From: Clostridium sp. UBA1056
GTDB taxonomy: Bacteria; Bacillota; Clostridia; Clostridiales; Clostridiaceae
Direction: 5' to 3'
NCBI GenBank assembly: GCA_002316385.1
Contig: DCDL01000024.1
Location: 178,248-242,247, forward strand
DNA: 64,000 nt
Positions 1 through 8,912 of the stretch are shown here, in pieces. Position 1 is the first letter of the stretch. Each line of letters starts with the position of its first letter. Both the position numbers and the translations under genes were made by a program. The notes beneath the pieces were generated by a model, which saw only the letters and a list, made by a program, of their open reading frames with translations, was not told the DNA's origin and searched no databases.

Positions 1-66
1 ATAGATAAAATTTTAAAAAGTTGGCTAATTTCAGATAGAACTACATACATGTTAGTTATAGAATAA
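1..66 (+). CDS. 3' end of an unidentified gene (partial)
   Basis: The first 66 bases are open in frame 1 and end in TAA, coding for about 21 residues with a basic, hydrophobic composition (begins IDKILKSW). The gene starts before the window, so neither family nor length can be judged. A short isolated open frame could also arise by chance. Confidence 0.35.
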   Translation: MDKILKSWLISDRTTYMLVIE

Positions 67-212
67 AGGGATTTTTATAAAAATTTATGGAAGGAGAAAT
101 TGTTGTATTTAAAGAGTCCAGAAGAATAGTAGGTAAAAAGATTTATTATTCTTCGTGATAATAGAAGTTTAAGGTATATGGATTAAGACTATAAAATATA
201 GCTGATAGGCTT

Positions 213-250
213 ATTTAAGAGGCCATAATGCATACCTCTTAAATTGTTTT
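213..250 (+). terminator. Intrinsic terminator-like hairpin
   Basis: Perfect 10-bp arms ATTTAAGAGG and CCTCTTAAAT enclose a 12-base loop and are followed by TGTTTTATA. It would end transcription entering from the left. The stretch 67-301 otherwise holds only a 24-codon open frame at about 89-160 and nothing else I can support. Confidence 0.6.
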
Positions 251-301
251 ATAATAATCAATATTAACCTTAACTATAGGAAAGTTTCAGGAGGAGTTTT
301 T

Positions 302-781
302 ATGAATTTGAAAATAAGAGAAGCAAATATGAAGGATTATATAGAGCTTAATGCTTTAGTTGCAGAAGTACATAAGTTACACGTTAAAAACAGACCAGAT
401 GTTTATGTAGATGTGGATATCCCTTTAGGTGAAGATTATCTTCAGGAGTTATTGAATGCTAGTGATACAAAGTTATTTGTAGTTGAAAATATGAGTAATA
501 AGGAATTACTAGCATATAGTATTGTAAGAATCATGGCTAATAGAAATATTCAGATACTTATTCCTATGACCTTTGCCTATATAGAGGATTTTTGTGTTAA
601 AGCTAGTGAAAAAAAGAAGGGCATTGGTAAATTGTTGTTTGAATATGTAAAAGATTATGCAAAATCACAGGGAGCATTATCATTACAGTTAATTGTATGG
701 GAATTTAATAAGAATGCAATTAAATTTTATGAAGCCATGGGAATGTCCACAAGAAACAGAAGGATGGAACTAAACTTATAG
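302..781 (+). CDS. GNAT-family N-acetyltransferase
   Basis: A 159-residue single-domain protein with the GNAT fold signature: the acetyl-CoA pyrophosphate-binding turn KKGIGK at residues 105-110 follows the beta-4 strand IEDFCVKAS. The C-terminal segment NAIKFYEAMGM (about 138-148) is the usual motif B. GNAT enzymes transfer an acetyl group from acetyl-CoA to an amine; the substrate cannot be predicted here. The start is well supported by AGGAGG about 6 bases upstream. The gene stands alone, followed directly by a decayed flavodoxin-family gene. It is probably cytosolic. Confidence 0.85.
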   Translation: MNLKIREANMKDYIELNALVAEVHKLHVKNRPDVYVDVDIPLGEDYLQELLNASDTKLFVVENMSNKELLAYSIVRIMANRNIQILIPMTFAYIEDFCVKASEKKKGIGKLLFEYVKDYAKSQGALSLQLIVWEFNKNAIKFYEAMGMSTRNRRMELNL

Positions 782-782
782 T

Positions 783-1140
783 ATGTTAGCAATTTTAGTA
801 AACTGTGGATTTTATGAAGGCTATCAAAATTAAGCAGCAATTGAAATTATGGAAAACTGGTGTGAAAAAGCAGAAATTAAATGGAGACAAGGCATTTGGA
901 TTGGTGCTGGTGCAATGCTACCTTCCTTAAAGAATGTCACAGTTGGGCATGGACCTAAGAAAAATTTAGGAGAAGCATTAGCAGCTTTCAAATAATATAT
1001 TGGCAGATACATCAGGAGATAATGTCTTTATAACAGAAAACTTTCCTAGATTTGCTTATAAACTTTCTGGAGAACTAGGATGGAGACAGGCTATTAGAGC
1101 AAATGGTTTAAAGAGAAAAGATTTATTTTTAAAAAAGTAA
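783..1140 (+). pseudogene. Decayed NAD(P)H-dependent oxidoreductase (flavodoxin/WrbA-like), 3' part
   Basis: Two frames together read as the C-terminal half of a multimeric-flavodoxin-type reductase. Frame 1 carries CGFYEGYQN, a TAA at codon 17, then AAIEIMENWCEKAEIKWRQG and HGPKKNLGEALAAFK. A frame change then leads to NNILADTSGDNVF, NFPRFAYKLSGELGWRQAI and KRKDLFLKK before the stop. The N-terminal flavin-binding half is absent. One in-frame stop, one frameshift and the missing 5' half make this a clear pseudogene. The family is recognised from memory of similar clostridial proteins. Confidence 0.75.
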
Positions 1141-1204
1141 TGTAAAGAGACAGTAAAGGAAATATATTTTTAAGATATATGAGTAATAATACAGAACACT
1201 TATT

Positions 1205-1245
1205 AACATAAGCTAATGATATTAAAATTATCATTAGCTTATGTT
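1205..1245. terminator. Perfect 17-bp inverted repeat, likely terminator
   Basis: AACATAAGCTAATGATA and its exact complement are separated by 7 bases. The stem is long, but the downstream T-run is weak (ATACTTTATT). It lies between the pseudogene and the SEC-C gene and could stop transcription in either direction. Confidence 0.55.
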
Positions 1246-1331
1246 ATACTTTATTAAGTGAAAAATAAACTAGTTTTGAAGAAATATTATATTTAGCTAA
1301 GTAGGATATTAATGAACATTAGGAGGAAAAA

Positions 1332-3128
1332 ATGGAAGGAAAATGTTATTTATGTAATAAAGAGATTACAAATAGAAGCGCTAAAAGACATATATTAACT
1401 TGTGAGAGTAGAAAGAACATAGTAGAAGAATCAATGAAAGAAGCTGAGAAGACAAAAGAACAATTTATTTTAAAGATAACAGATAAGTATGATCCATCAA
1501 CTTACTATATATACATAACTATTGATGTTAATTTAACATTAAGAGCACTTGATACATTCTTAAGGGATATATGGATGGAGTGTTGTGGGCATTTAAGTGA
1601 GTTTAATATAGATGGTGTTACATATGCTTGTGATGGAGCTCTTGAAGGATCAGTTTTGGTAGAACAAGAAAGCTTTGATTTCTATTTAAAGAATATTTTA
1701 TATATCAATAGCAAAATTAAGTATTTATATGATTTTGGCAGTACATCAGAAGTTTTAATAGAAGTAGTAGATAAGTTTGAGACTGTGTATAATTCAAGCT
1801 CCATAGAAATTTTAGCTAGAAATAATAAGATAAATCATAGTCGTAGAAATGGAGAATATACTAATTCCCCTAGAGATGGAGTCTGTGGATACATTGGCTT
1901 CAAGGAGAGTGAAAGTAAATATTTACCAGGAAATAAAACTGAATTTGAAAATAATATAGAGCTAGCAATTAGGAGTAGTTTAGAAGAAACAGAAGGGTTT
2001 TCTAAGGAAGATACAGCAGAGTTAATAGATGAATTTATTTTTGAAAAAGTTGAAAAAGCAGCAAAACGTGCAATGAAACGAGAATGCTCTAATGATTTGA
2101 AGGAACTTTTAAAGATTGAAACAAAAGACACTTTAAAAGAACTAATGAATGCCTTAAACATCAGCTATAAATCAACGGATAAAAAGGAAATTTTAATTGA
2201 TAAAATTGCCATGGATTATAAAGAAGCAATTTCAGATATATTAAAATATATAAATGGTAACTGTTATGATTATTTACAAAAAGTATTAAGAAGTCAGGGA
2301 ATTCTTCCTTTAAGTAGTAATAAAGATTATTCTGAAAGCTTTATCTTTATGGAAGATATAGGGATGTTATATATTGCTGAAAAGGAAGACGAATTATATT
2401 TATGTGCACCACAAGAAGTTCTTCAAGTTATACCGGAAATAGATAAGAAGTCTACAAATAGAAATGATGAAATAATAAAGTTGTTTAGGGGAATGCTTTA
2501 TTACTATGGAAGTGTTTCTATAGAAGATTTCATGGAAAGATTACCTGAAGATTCAAAGATAGATTTAGACTTAGAGGAATTAGATATGATTCTAGCTATA
2601 GGTGAAAGAACTTATGCTGACTATATCTATGAGGATGGATTTGGAATAAATATCTTTATAGACAATATTTTAGAACTAGAAGAACTTCAATTATTAGCAG
2701 AAAAAGATGCTTATAAAAGATATACAAGAAGTGAATTACTTAAAGCTAGTAGAGCATATTATGTAGGAGATAAAAGTAACTACAGAGCATTTATGAAAGT
2801 TATTAAAGAAAACTATGATATTTCAGGAGAAGGTCTAGAGAATTTACTGGAGTTTTTATATAAGACATATCAATTAGAAGGAAGAGAAAATTTAATTAAT
2901 AAGGTTCTTGATGAATTATCAGCACCAGAGTATCTTCAAAGTGAAATAATCCATGCTTTAGATGAAGTGATGAAAAAAATTCCAGCATGGAGATATAATG
3001 GTTATACTGAAGCTGAAAAAAATAATTCAGTGAGATCTAATTTAGAGAAGGTTAAGGTTGGAAGAAATGATCCTTGTCCTTGTGGAAGCGGTAAAAAGTA
3101 CAAGAAGTGCTGTGAATCTAAGAAATAA
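1332..3128 (+). CDS. Large SEC-C motif protein with N-terminal zinc-finger-like motif
   Basis: 598 residues. The N-terminus has a C2HC-like pattern (C5, C8, H20, C24). The C-terminus is a textbook SEC-C zinc motif, GRNDPCPCGSGKKYKKCC, with C582, C584, C593 and C594, as found at the end of SecA and in many unrelated proteins. Residues about 45-120 contain a segment (TLRALDTFLRDIWMECCGHL) that I associate with bacterial plasmid pRiA4b ORF-3-like proteins. Around residues 265-295 there is a helical Rho-N/SAP-like stretch. The long middle is acidic and helical without a recognised enzyme domain. No signal peptide is seen. AGGAGG sits 7 bases before the ATG. Function unknown; a nucleic-acid or protein adaptor role is a guess. 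Confidence 0.75.
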   Translation: MEGKCYLCNKEITNRSAKRHILTCESRKNIVEESMKEAEKTKEQFILKITDKYDPSTYYIYITIDVNLTLRALDTFLRDIWMECCGHLSEFNIDGVTYACDGALEGSVLVEQESFDFYLKNILYINSKIKYLYDFGSTSEVLIEVVDKFETVYNSSSIEILARNNKINHSRRNGEYTNSPRDGVCGYIGFKESESKYLPGNKTEFENNIELAIRSSLEETEGFSKEDTAELIDEFIFEKVEKAAKRAMKRECSNDLKELLKIETKDTLKELMNALNISYKSTDKKEILIDKIAMDYKEAISDILKYINGNCYDYLQKVLRSQGILPLSSNKDYSESFIFMEDIGMLYIAEKEDELYLCAPQEVLQVIPEIDKKSTNRNDEIIKLFRGMLYYYGSVSIEDFMERLPEDSKIDLDLEELDMILAIGERTYADYIYEDGFGINIFIDNILELEELQLLAEKDAYKRYTRSELLKASRAYYVGDKSNYRAFMKVIKENYDISGEGLENLLEFLYKTYQLEGRENLINKVLDELSAPEYLQSEIIHALDEVMKKIPAWRYNGYTEAEKNNSVRSNLEKVKVGRNDPCPCGSGKKYKKCCESKK

Positions 3129-3174
3129 AACTTGAAGAAGGAAAATCTTTGTAGATAAAATAGAAGAACTATAG

Positions 3175-3207
3175 ATATAGATAGGCTTTTAGTCTATCTA
3201 TATTTTA
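3175..3207 (+). terminator. Intrinsic terminator after the SEC-C gene
   Basis: ATATAGATAG and CTATCTATAT form a 10-bp stem around a 9-base loop, followed by a short T-rich tract. Confidence 0.6.
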
Positions 3208-3312
3208 AAATCTATTATAAGATAATTAAGACATAGGTTTTAAATTATATATTTATCTCGAAAACAAGTTAATTAATAAATAGTGACAAAAGTTAAAGAT
3301 TGGGGGAATACA

Positions 3313-3750
3313 ATGAACTTCTTTATTGAATTTAGTTATAATGATGAATTTGTATTTCAAAGAATTTCGAGTTTAATTAATTATATAAAAGATAAGAAGG
3401 ATTTAGAGGAATTAAATTGTGATGATATTTCAATATTAGACTTTTATAGTGAAGATGAAATTAATTATTATTGGTGGCCTACAGAAGAAGAAAATAAAGA
3501 GTTTTGGGAAAAGTATTACTCTATGACAGAGGAGAAAAGAAATTTATATTTAGTAAATTCACCATGGGATTTTGAATCTGTGATTGATGCAATTATTACA
3601 GGGGAATATGAAATTATAGGTTGTGAAGTTGTGGAAAGTGGCATTGGTAGATTATACTTTGAACCTTGGGCATATCCATATGGTGGAGCTGAACCTTTAG
3701 TACAATTGATTATGCCTTTTAATATTAAGATAATCAGGGTAGAGAAATAA
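3313..3750 (+). CDS. Conserved hypothetical protein, 145 residues
   Basis: An acidic, aromatic-rich cytosolic protein with no signal peptide or membrane segment. Runs such as EINYYWWPTEEENKEFWEKY and GIGRLYFEPWAYPYGG are visible, but I do not recognise a family. An in-frame GTG lies 30 bases upstream. I chose the ATG at 3313 because TGGGGGA sits about 6 bases before it, whereas the GTG has no Shine-Dalgarno sequence. It has no clear operon partner and is followed by a 34-codon open frame and degraded sequence. Confidence 0.7.
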   Translation: MNFFIEFSYNDEFVFQRISSLINYIKDKKDLEELNCDDISILDFYSEDEINYYWWPTEEENKEFWEKYYSMTEEKRNLYLVNSPWDFESVIDAIITGEYEIIGCEVVESGIGRLYFEPWAYPYGGAEPLVQLIMPFNIKIIRVEK

Positions 3751-3751
3751 A

Positions 3752-3856
3752 ATGCATAAGCAGTTAAATAGAATGGAGTTAATAGAACCTTTAAATAATA
3801 TTATTGAATGCAATAGAATAGAAGAGGAAATAGATGAAATACTTGAAAACTTTTAG
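3752..3856 (+). CDS. Small 34-residue open frame, possibly a gene fragment
   Basis: This frame starts 2 bases after the previous stop and codes for an acidic, Ile/Glu-rich peptide beginning MHKQLNRMELIEP. There is no dedicated ribosome binding site, only possible translational coupling. The following 170 bases hold further short open pieces in other frames, for example one reading EPEHLLKGYWGKGYDHM near 3946-4005. A decayed longer gene is therefore as likely as a real small protein. Confidence 0.25.
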   Translation: MHKQLNRMELIEPLNNIIECNRIEEEIDEILENF

Positions 3857-4030
3857 GCTAATATTGCACATAATACAGAAGTAACAAAAATAGAAAAATT
3901 TTGTTCAGATAGCAGATACTAATGCGCAAAGATATGAAAAAAGAAATTTGGAGAACCTGAGCATCTTTTGAAAGGTTATTGGGGTAAAGGATATGACCAC
4001 ATGGCTTAAGCCATAAAGATTAATAATAAA
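3857..4030 (+). other. Degraded coding-like sequence, no intact gene
   Basis: Short frames broken by stops follow the 34-codon frame. One piece reads EPEHLLKGYWGKGYDHM and has protein-like composition. No family is recognised and no intact start-to-stop unit exists. Confidence 0.3.
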
Positions 4031-4073
4031 CAAAAAACTAAAAAGCCAGTACTTAATATTATTAAGTATTGGC
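4031..4073 (-). terminator. Intrinsic terminator of the minus-strand RNA
   Basis: In minus-strand sense GCCAATACTTAATA pairs with TATTAAGTACTGGC with one mismatch, followed by TTTTTAGTTTTTT. On the plus strand no T-run follows, so it acts on minus-strand transcripts. Confidence 0.75.
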
Positions 4074-4268
4074 TTACATTGCAAAATAAAAATCCAAAAT
4101 ACCGGTACTCTGATTTTGATCCCTATCCTCCGATAGGTGGGTGCCCTCACAAATGCTTCAATCGCCTTTAATGCCTTAAAAGGACTCACAGAAAGGTACA
4201 TTTCTCCATTTAAATATTGAACTCCCTAAATTAAAATGTAGGTTCAAAATAAGAGCTTAACGCATATT
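4031..4268 (-). ncRNA. Probable structured non-coding RNA (class not established; 6S-like possible)
   Basis: The minus strand carries a TATAAT at 4280-4275, then about 235 bases rich in complementary segments, then a strong intrinsic terminator (stem 4073-4045 followed by a T-run to 4031). In RNA sense the helices include UUGAAC with GUUCAA near the 5' end, AGAAA with UUUCU, and a perfect CCUAUC-GGAG-GAUAGG hairpin. AUCAAAAU pairs with AUUUU-GGAU just before the terminator. A 98-codon frame exists here but has no ribosome binding site and the stems do not look like coding sequence. The length, central unpaired region and small 3'-side hairpin would fit 6S RNA. I cannot confirm that, and no riboswitch class matched. 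Confidence 0.5.
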
Positions 4269-4385
4269 TCAGAAATTATAAACGATGAATAATTATTTAT
4301 TCTTTTGTTATGAGATTATAATATCATATTTGAAACCGGCATGCAAGAGATAGATGTGTGGTAATTTAATTCTTAATTTCAAATA

Positions 4386-4937
4386 TTATCTAAAACTTTC
4401 TTTACAATTAAAAATAAACTTCATGGTTTTTACTAAAAACACTATACTAAAAACAAACAATCCTAGCAAATATATAATATTTAATACAGGAATAAAGATT
4501 ATTGCAAAAGCTACTGCAGTGGCAATGATTAAGGCTATATATTGCTTCCATCTTTCCTCAGCTTCTATTGCTAAGGTATACTTATTATAGGTCGACATTA
4601 ATTCTTTTACTCCCATGAATAAGTTATATACAACTAATAAAGTTAGGATAAAGGATGATATTACCATAGGTATACTAAGGATTCCTAAAAATCCTAAGTT
4701 AATTCCACCATTTGCATTTGGAGCTTCATATATTGAAAAAATAGATATTACTATCATAAAGATATTAAAAGTTGAAGCTTTTGAAAAATGTTCACTATTT
4801 TCTTTAAGCTGATTAAAGGCAAGGGCAAATAATATATAACCAATTACATCTGGAAATATGTCAATGCCACAAATCCTGAAATTAATAGAAATAAATAAAA
4901 AACCCCAAAATAATTTATTTAGCCCAGTTTCAATCAT
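4386..4937 (-). CDS. Small integral membrane protein, 183 residues
   Basis: The sequence is dominated by hydrophobic stretches: about residues 8-25, 30-43, 58-75, 85-108, and two at 137-153 and 155-172. A soluble segment near 110-135 contains EEAERWKQY-like charged residues. This suggests five or six transmembrane helices. RBS GAGGGGTG precedes the ATG. No catalytic motif or transporter signature is seen. It is divergent from the BrxC-like gene and there is no sign of a shared role. Confidence 0.65.
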   Translation of the reverse strand: MIETGLNKLFWGFLFISINFRICGIDIFPDVIGYILFALAFNQLKENSEHFSKASTFNIFMIVISIFSIYEAPNANGGINLGFLGILSIPMVISSFILTLLVVYNLFMGVKELMSTYNKYTLAIEAEERWKQYIALIIATAVAFAIIFIPVLNIIYLLGLFVFSIVFLVKTMKFIFNCKESFR

Positions 4938-5079
4938 TTATTTCACCCCTCTGATTTATATGATATAAGATACCACTTTATCCCATTATATGATATATTT
5001 TTATGTTAATCAATAAAAGTTTTAAAGCTCTAATAAGATATTACTACTTCAATTATGTCTACAGTTCCTTACATTATGG

Positions 5080-5085
5080 TATAAT
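5080..5085 (+). promoter_or_regulatory. Likely -10 element upstream of the BrxC-like gene
   Basis: TATAAT preceded by TATGG lies 88 bases before the start codon. No good -35 hexamer is found at 17 bases. A small hairpin (GGCTT/AAGCC) lies in the leader between this site and the AGGGGGAAAAG ribosome binding site. Confidence 0.4.
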
Positions 5086-5172
5086 ATTAAAGCAAGTTTA
5101 CAGAAGGCTTATAATACAAAGCCTATTTATAACCTAGGTCTAGGAATAAGTAATAGTAACCAGGGGGAAAAG

Positions 5173-8100
5173 ATGAGTATAAAGGTAAAGGATTTATTTG
5201 GAAAAGAAATTAATAGGAATATTAAAGGAGTAATTAAAGTAGGTCAATGTGATCAAGAAAATATAAAGCAGGAGCTAGAGGAATATGTGGTTACTGGAGA
5301 ATTAAATAAGCATTTAGATGAATTCTTTAAAGCTTACAGTAAAAGCATATTGAGTGATACTGATAAAAATGGGGTATGGATTTCAGGATTTTTTGGTAGT
5401 GGTAAATCTCACTTTCTAAAGATTTTATCCTATCTTTTATCTAACAAAACCATAGAAAATAAAAGTGCTGTAGATTATTTTTATAGTAAAGAATTGCAGG
5501 ATTCTACCCTTAATAATATGGAACTTGTTAAGTCTATATCAACTGATATTATTCTTTTTAATATAGATTCTAAATCTGACTCTAATTCAAAATTCAATAA
5601 GGATGCTATTGTTAATGTATTAAATAAAGTATTTAATGAGATGCAGGGATTTTGTAGCTCTATGCCTTGGATTGCAGATATCGAAAGGCAGATGACTAAA
5701 GATGGAGTATATGAGGAGTTTAAAAATAAATTTCAACAGATATCAAATAAGTCTTGGACTGAGGCTAGAGAAGATTTTTACTATGAAGAGGATACCATAA
5801 TAGAAGCTTTATCAAAAACTACTAAGATGAGTAAAGAAGCTGCAAGAAATTGGTACAGTAAATGTGAAGAGAATTACTCTTTAAGTATAGATAAGTTTGC
5901 TTCAAGGGTTAAGGAGTATTGTGATTTAAGGGGAGAGAGTCATCATATAGTATTTTTAATAGATGAAATTGGCCAATACATAGGAGAAGATACTCAGTTT
6001 ATGCTAAACCTACAAACGGTGGTGGAGGATTTAGGTAATAAGTGTGAAGGTAGATGTTGGGTTATAGTTACAGCTCAAGAGGATTTAAATGAGTTCACTA
6101 AGACTAAGGGGAATGACTTTTCTAAAATTCAGGGAAGATTTAATACTAGATTATCCTTATCTTCAGCCAATGTAGATGAAGTTATTAAAAAGCGTATTTT
6201 AAGAAAAACTCCCGATGCAGATAGTGAGCTAAAGAATTTATATGACGAAAAGAAATCTGTTATAAAAAATATTTTAACATTTACTACGGATTTTATTGGA
6301 ATGAAATTCTATAGGAATAGTGATGATTTTGTAGAGGTTTATCCCTTTGTTCCATATCAGTTTAACTTATTACAAGCTGTCTTTAATGGAGTAAGAGAAC
6401 ATGGAGTAGCTGGGAGGAGCTTATCAAAAGGAGAAAGAAGCTTACTTGGAGCATATCAACAGGTGGCAGTGGAATATATGAATGAAAGAATAGGCATTTT
6501 AGTTCCATTTTCAGCTTTTTATAGTACCGTAGAAAGTTCTCTAGATTCTTCTGTTAGATCAGTTATTAACTCTGCTGAAGATAATGAAAGATTAAATGCA
6601 TTTGACGTGAAAGTGCTTAAACTGTTATTTCTTATAAAGTATGTTAAAGAAATAAAGTCTAATATAGAAAATTTAGCTACTCTTTTAGTAGATAACATAG
6701 CGGCTTCAAAAAAAGATATTAAAAAGAGATTACAAGAATCCCTAAATAAGCTTATCGTAGAAACGCTAGTTGAGAAAAATGGAGATGAATATGTATTTTT
6801 AACTATCCATGAGCAAGAGATAAATAAGGAAATAAAAAATATGCAAATTGATAGTGGAGAAATTACTCAAAGAATAAGAGATATAATTTTTGATGATATA
6901 TATGAAGAATCTAAGTTTACATATTCTAAGAGATATAAGTTTAGTTTTAATAAGATCATAGATGATATGGGAAAAGGCCCACAATCCAGCTCTATAGGAG
7001 TTAAGCTGATAACTGCTAACTATAATTTAGCTGAAGATGCTAGAAAAAGTGAGCTTAAGCAATTATCTGATGTGGAAAGCAATGTAATAGTAGACATATC
7101 AAAGAATGATAGTTACTTAGAAGAAATAGAGAATATGCTAAGGATAGATGCTTATTTAAGGATTAAGAAAAGTAGAAAGTCAACTGCTATTATAGAAGCT
7201 ATTGAAGTTAAAAAAAGTAGAGAAAGAGAAGATAGATTAAAACGAGTTAAGTTTTTAATAGAGGAAGCTTTGAAAGAATCTGATATATATGTAAGTGGTG
7301 CTCTCTTAAATATAAAGCACCAAAGTGGAGTAAGTAGAATCAATGAAGGGTTAAGAGTTTTAGTAGATTCTACATATAATAAATTAAATTATATAAATGA
7401 ATTTATAGATAATAGTAAAGAGCTTCATAAGTTAGTAAATTCTTATGACAACCAACAAAGAGGTGAAGAAGATACTGAGGCTAATAGCTTAGCTGTAGAT
7501 GAAGTGAATAATTATATAAAAGCTAGCTGTGAAAGGAATCTTCAAATAACAATGAAGCACATATTGGCTAAGTTTTCTAATCCGCCTTACGGTTGGAAGG
7601 TCATGGATATAAAAGGAGTAGTAGTTTCCTTATTTAAAAGACAATATATAAAGGCTTTTTATGATAATAGAAGACTATTTACTGATAAAGATATATTAGA
7701 ATGTGTTATGGATAAATCTTATGAAGATAAACTCATATTAAAAAGTAAAAAAAATATAAATATAAAATATATACAAGTAGCAAAAGAGCTGATTAAAGAT
7801 TTATTTGGAATATCCACTATATCTGGTAATGAAGATGAAATCATGAAACAGTTTAAAGAACTAGGTAAAGAGGAATTAAATATAATTGAACATATAATTA
7901 TGAATTATGATTATAATGTGAGTTATCCAGGGAAGAAAGCAGTACAATTAGGGAAGCAGTTATTTAAAGATATGCTTAATGTAGAAGATACAATAGAATT
8001 TTTCAAGTATCTTTATGATTTAGAGGAAGAGTTTCTAGATTATGTAGATCACATAGACAATGTTAAGGACTTTTTCTATAAAAAAGAGAATAACGAAATA

Positions 8101-8703
8101 GACCTTAATACAAGTGGGGAGCAGCTAATGAGTTTCAATGATGCAATAAAGATTATTAGCGCTTATGAAGAAAATAGAGAGTTTATAGATAATGCTCATA
8201 TAGAAAATATAATAAAAGAGCTTCAAAGCATTATAGGAATGAGGGAGCCTTATAGCAAGATTCCACAGATATCTATACTTATAGAAAGCTATAATGACAC
8301 AATTCTAGATATGCTTAAAAAAGAGAGAATTCCAGTACTAGAATTTATTAAGAGCTGTAGTGAAGAAGTTATAGAAATTTTGAAAGAATATGATTTCAGT
8401 AATAAGTTTATAGATGAAATTCATAGGGATTTTAAAGGCCTTACTAATAAAACTGAACAATCAAGTAGTTTTGCTGTTATTTTAGCTACAGTAGATCTTG
8501 CAGAGAAGCTGAAACTAAAATGGATAAGTGAAATTGCAAAAGAAGCTGGAATAGAAAATACAACTAAGCTACTTAGTGTGAGAGAATTAGTTAAGGATCA
8601 AAGGGTGATTAAAAGTGAAGAGGATATTAATCTAATAGTAGAGGAACTGAAAAAGAAGCTCATAGAAGAGTTAAAGGGAGAAACAATAATAAGTTTGGTT
8701 TAG
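5173..8703 (+). CDS. brxC: BrxC-like P-loop protein (orphan BREX component)
   Basis: 1,176 residues, the usual size for BREX BrxC. The N-terminus (IKGVIKVGQ, EYVVTGELNKHL, then GVWISGFFGSGKSHFLKIL) matches the family closely. Walker A is GFFGSGKS at residues 72-79, and Walker B is HHIVFLIDE with D264 and E265. A segment around 390-420 with VYPFVPYQFNLLQ and GRSLSKGERSLLGAYQQ is also characteristic. The C-terminal half is long and helical. In BREX phage defence BrxC is the large ATPase working with BrxB, PglX methyltransferase and PglZ. None of these is present on either side here: a membrane protein is upstream and feo genes are downstream. It is either a solitary relative with another role or a remnant. 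The reading frame is intact with a good RBS. Confidence 0.85.
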   Translation: MSIKVKDLFGKEINRNIKGVIKVGQCDQENIKQELEEYVVTGELNKHLDEFFKAYSKSILSDTDKNGVWISGFFGSGKSHFLKILSYLLSNKTIENKSAVDYFYSKELQDSTLNNMELVKSISTDIILFNIDSKSDSNSKFNKDAIVNVLNKVFNEMQGFCSSMPWIADIERQMTKDGVYEEFKNKFQQISNKSWTEAREDFYYEEDTIIEALSKTTKMSKEAARNWYSKCEENYSLSIDKFASRVKEYCDLRGESHHIVFLIDEIGQYIGEDTQFMLNLQTVVEDLGNKCEGRCWVIVTAQEDLNEFTKTKGNDFSKIQGRFNTRLSLSSANVDEVIKKRILRKTPDADSELKNLYDEKKSVIKNILTFTTDFIGMKFYRNSDDFVEVYPFVPYQFNLLQAVFNGVREHGVAGRSLSKGERSLLGAYQQVAVEYMNERIGILVPFSAFYSTVESSLDSSVRSVINSAEDNERLNAFDVKVLKLLFLIKYVKEIKSNIENLATLLVDNIAASKKDIKKRLQESLNKLIVETLVEKNGDEYVFLTIHEQEINKEIKNMQIDSGEITQRIRDIIFDDIYEESKFTYSKRYKFSFNKIIDDMGKGPQSSSIGVKLITANYNLAEDARKSELKQLSDVESNVIVDISKNDSYLEEIENMLRIDAYLRIKKSRKSTAIIEAIEVKKSREREDRLKRVKFLIEEALKESDIYVSGALLNIKHQSGVSRINEGLRVLVDSTYNKLNYINEFIDNSKELHKLVNSYDNQQRGEEDTEANSLAVDEVNNYIKASCERNLQITMKHILAKFSNPPYGWKVMDIKGVVVSLFKRQYIKAFYDNRRLFTDKDILECVMDKSYEDKLILKSKKNINIKYIQVAKELIKDLFGISTISGNEDEIMKQFKELGKEELNIIEHIIMNYDYNVSYPGKKAVQLGKQLFKDMLNVEDTIEFFKYLYDLEEEFLDYVDHIDNVKDFFYKKENNEIDLNTSGEQLMSFNDAIKIISAYEENREFIDNAHIENIIKELQSIIGMREPYSKIPQISILIESYNDTILDMLKKERIPVLEFIKSCSEEVIEILKEYDFSNKFIDEIHRDFKGLTNKTEQSSSFAVILATVDLAEKLKLKWISEIAKEAGIENTTKLLSVRELVKDQRVIKSEEDINLIVEELKKKLIEELKGETIISLV

Positions 8704-8711
8704 AAAAATAC

Positions 8712-8745
8712 AAAAGCTGAGGAGGTTTCCTCAGCTTTTATTTTT
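8712..8745 (+). terminator. Intrinsic terminator after the BrxC-like gene
   Basis: AAAAGCTGAGGA and TCCTCAGCTTTT form a strong stem followed by ATTTTTA. The A-rich 5' side lets it serve the convergent feo operon too. Confidence 0.85.
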
Positions 8746-8758
8746 AAATATTATTGTA

Positions 8759-8899
8759 TTATTTATGACATTTATTGGCTTGTGAACAACCTGAGCATCC
8801 ACATCCACAACTATCACCTTTAGAATGTTTTTTGAATTGTTTTATTGCTACTAAGATCATTACACCTATAACTACAGAACCGATTAAAAATGTTGACAT
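8759..8899 (-). CDS. FeoB-associated Cys-rich membrane peptide
   Basis: A 46-residue protein encoded just downstream of feoB. It has one transmembrane helix (residues about 4-19: FLIGSVVIGVMILVAI), then a basic stretch and a cysteine cluster (CGCGCSGCSQANKC) at the C-terminus. This matches the small FeoB-associated Cys-rich proteins that accompany feoB in many anaerobes and are thought to help ferrous iron delivery or docking. RBS GGAGGTG lies about 6 bases before the ATG. The 13-base gap to feoB supports cotranscription. Confidence 0.85.
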   Translation of the reverse strand: MSTFLIGSVVIGVMILVAIKQFKKHSKGDSCGCGCSGCSQANKCHK

Positions 8900-8912
8900 A
8901 GTAACACCTCCT

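Noticed and set aside
1835..2161. Minus-strand 108-residue frame inside the SEC-C gene
   Set aside because: Shadow frame of low complexity (Ser/Phe-rich) without RBS.
3905..4201. A 98-residue minus-strand protein
   Set aside because: It has no RBS, spans a strong intrinsic terminator, and its DNA is better explained by RNA stems.
5173..8703. A complete BREX locus
   Set aside because: Flanking genes are a membrane protein and feo genes; no methyltransferase, PglZ phosphatase or Lon-like BrxL gene is visible.
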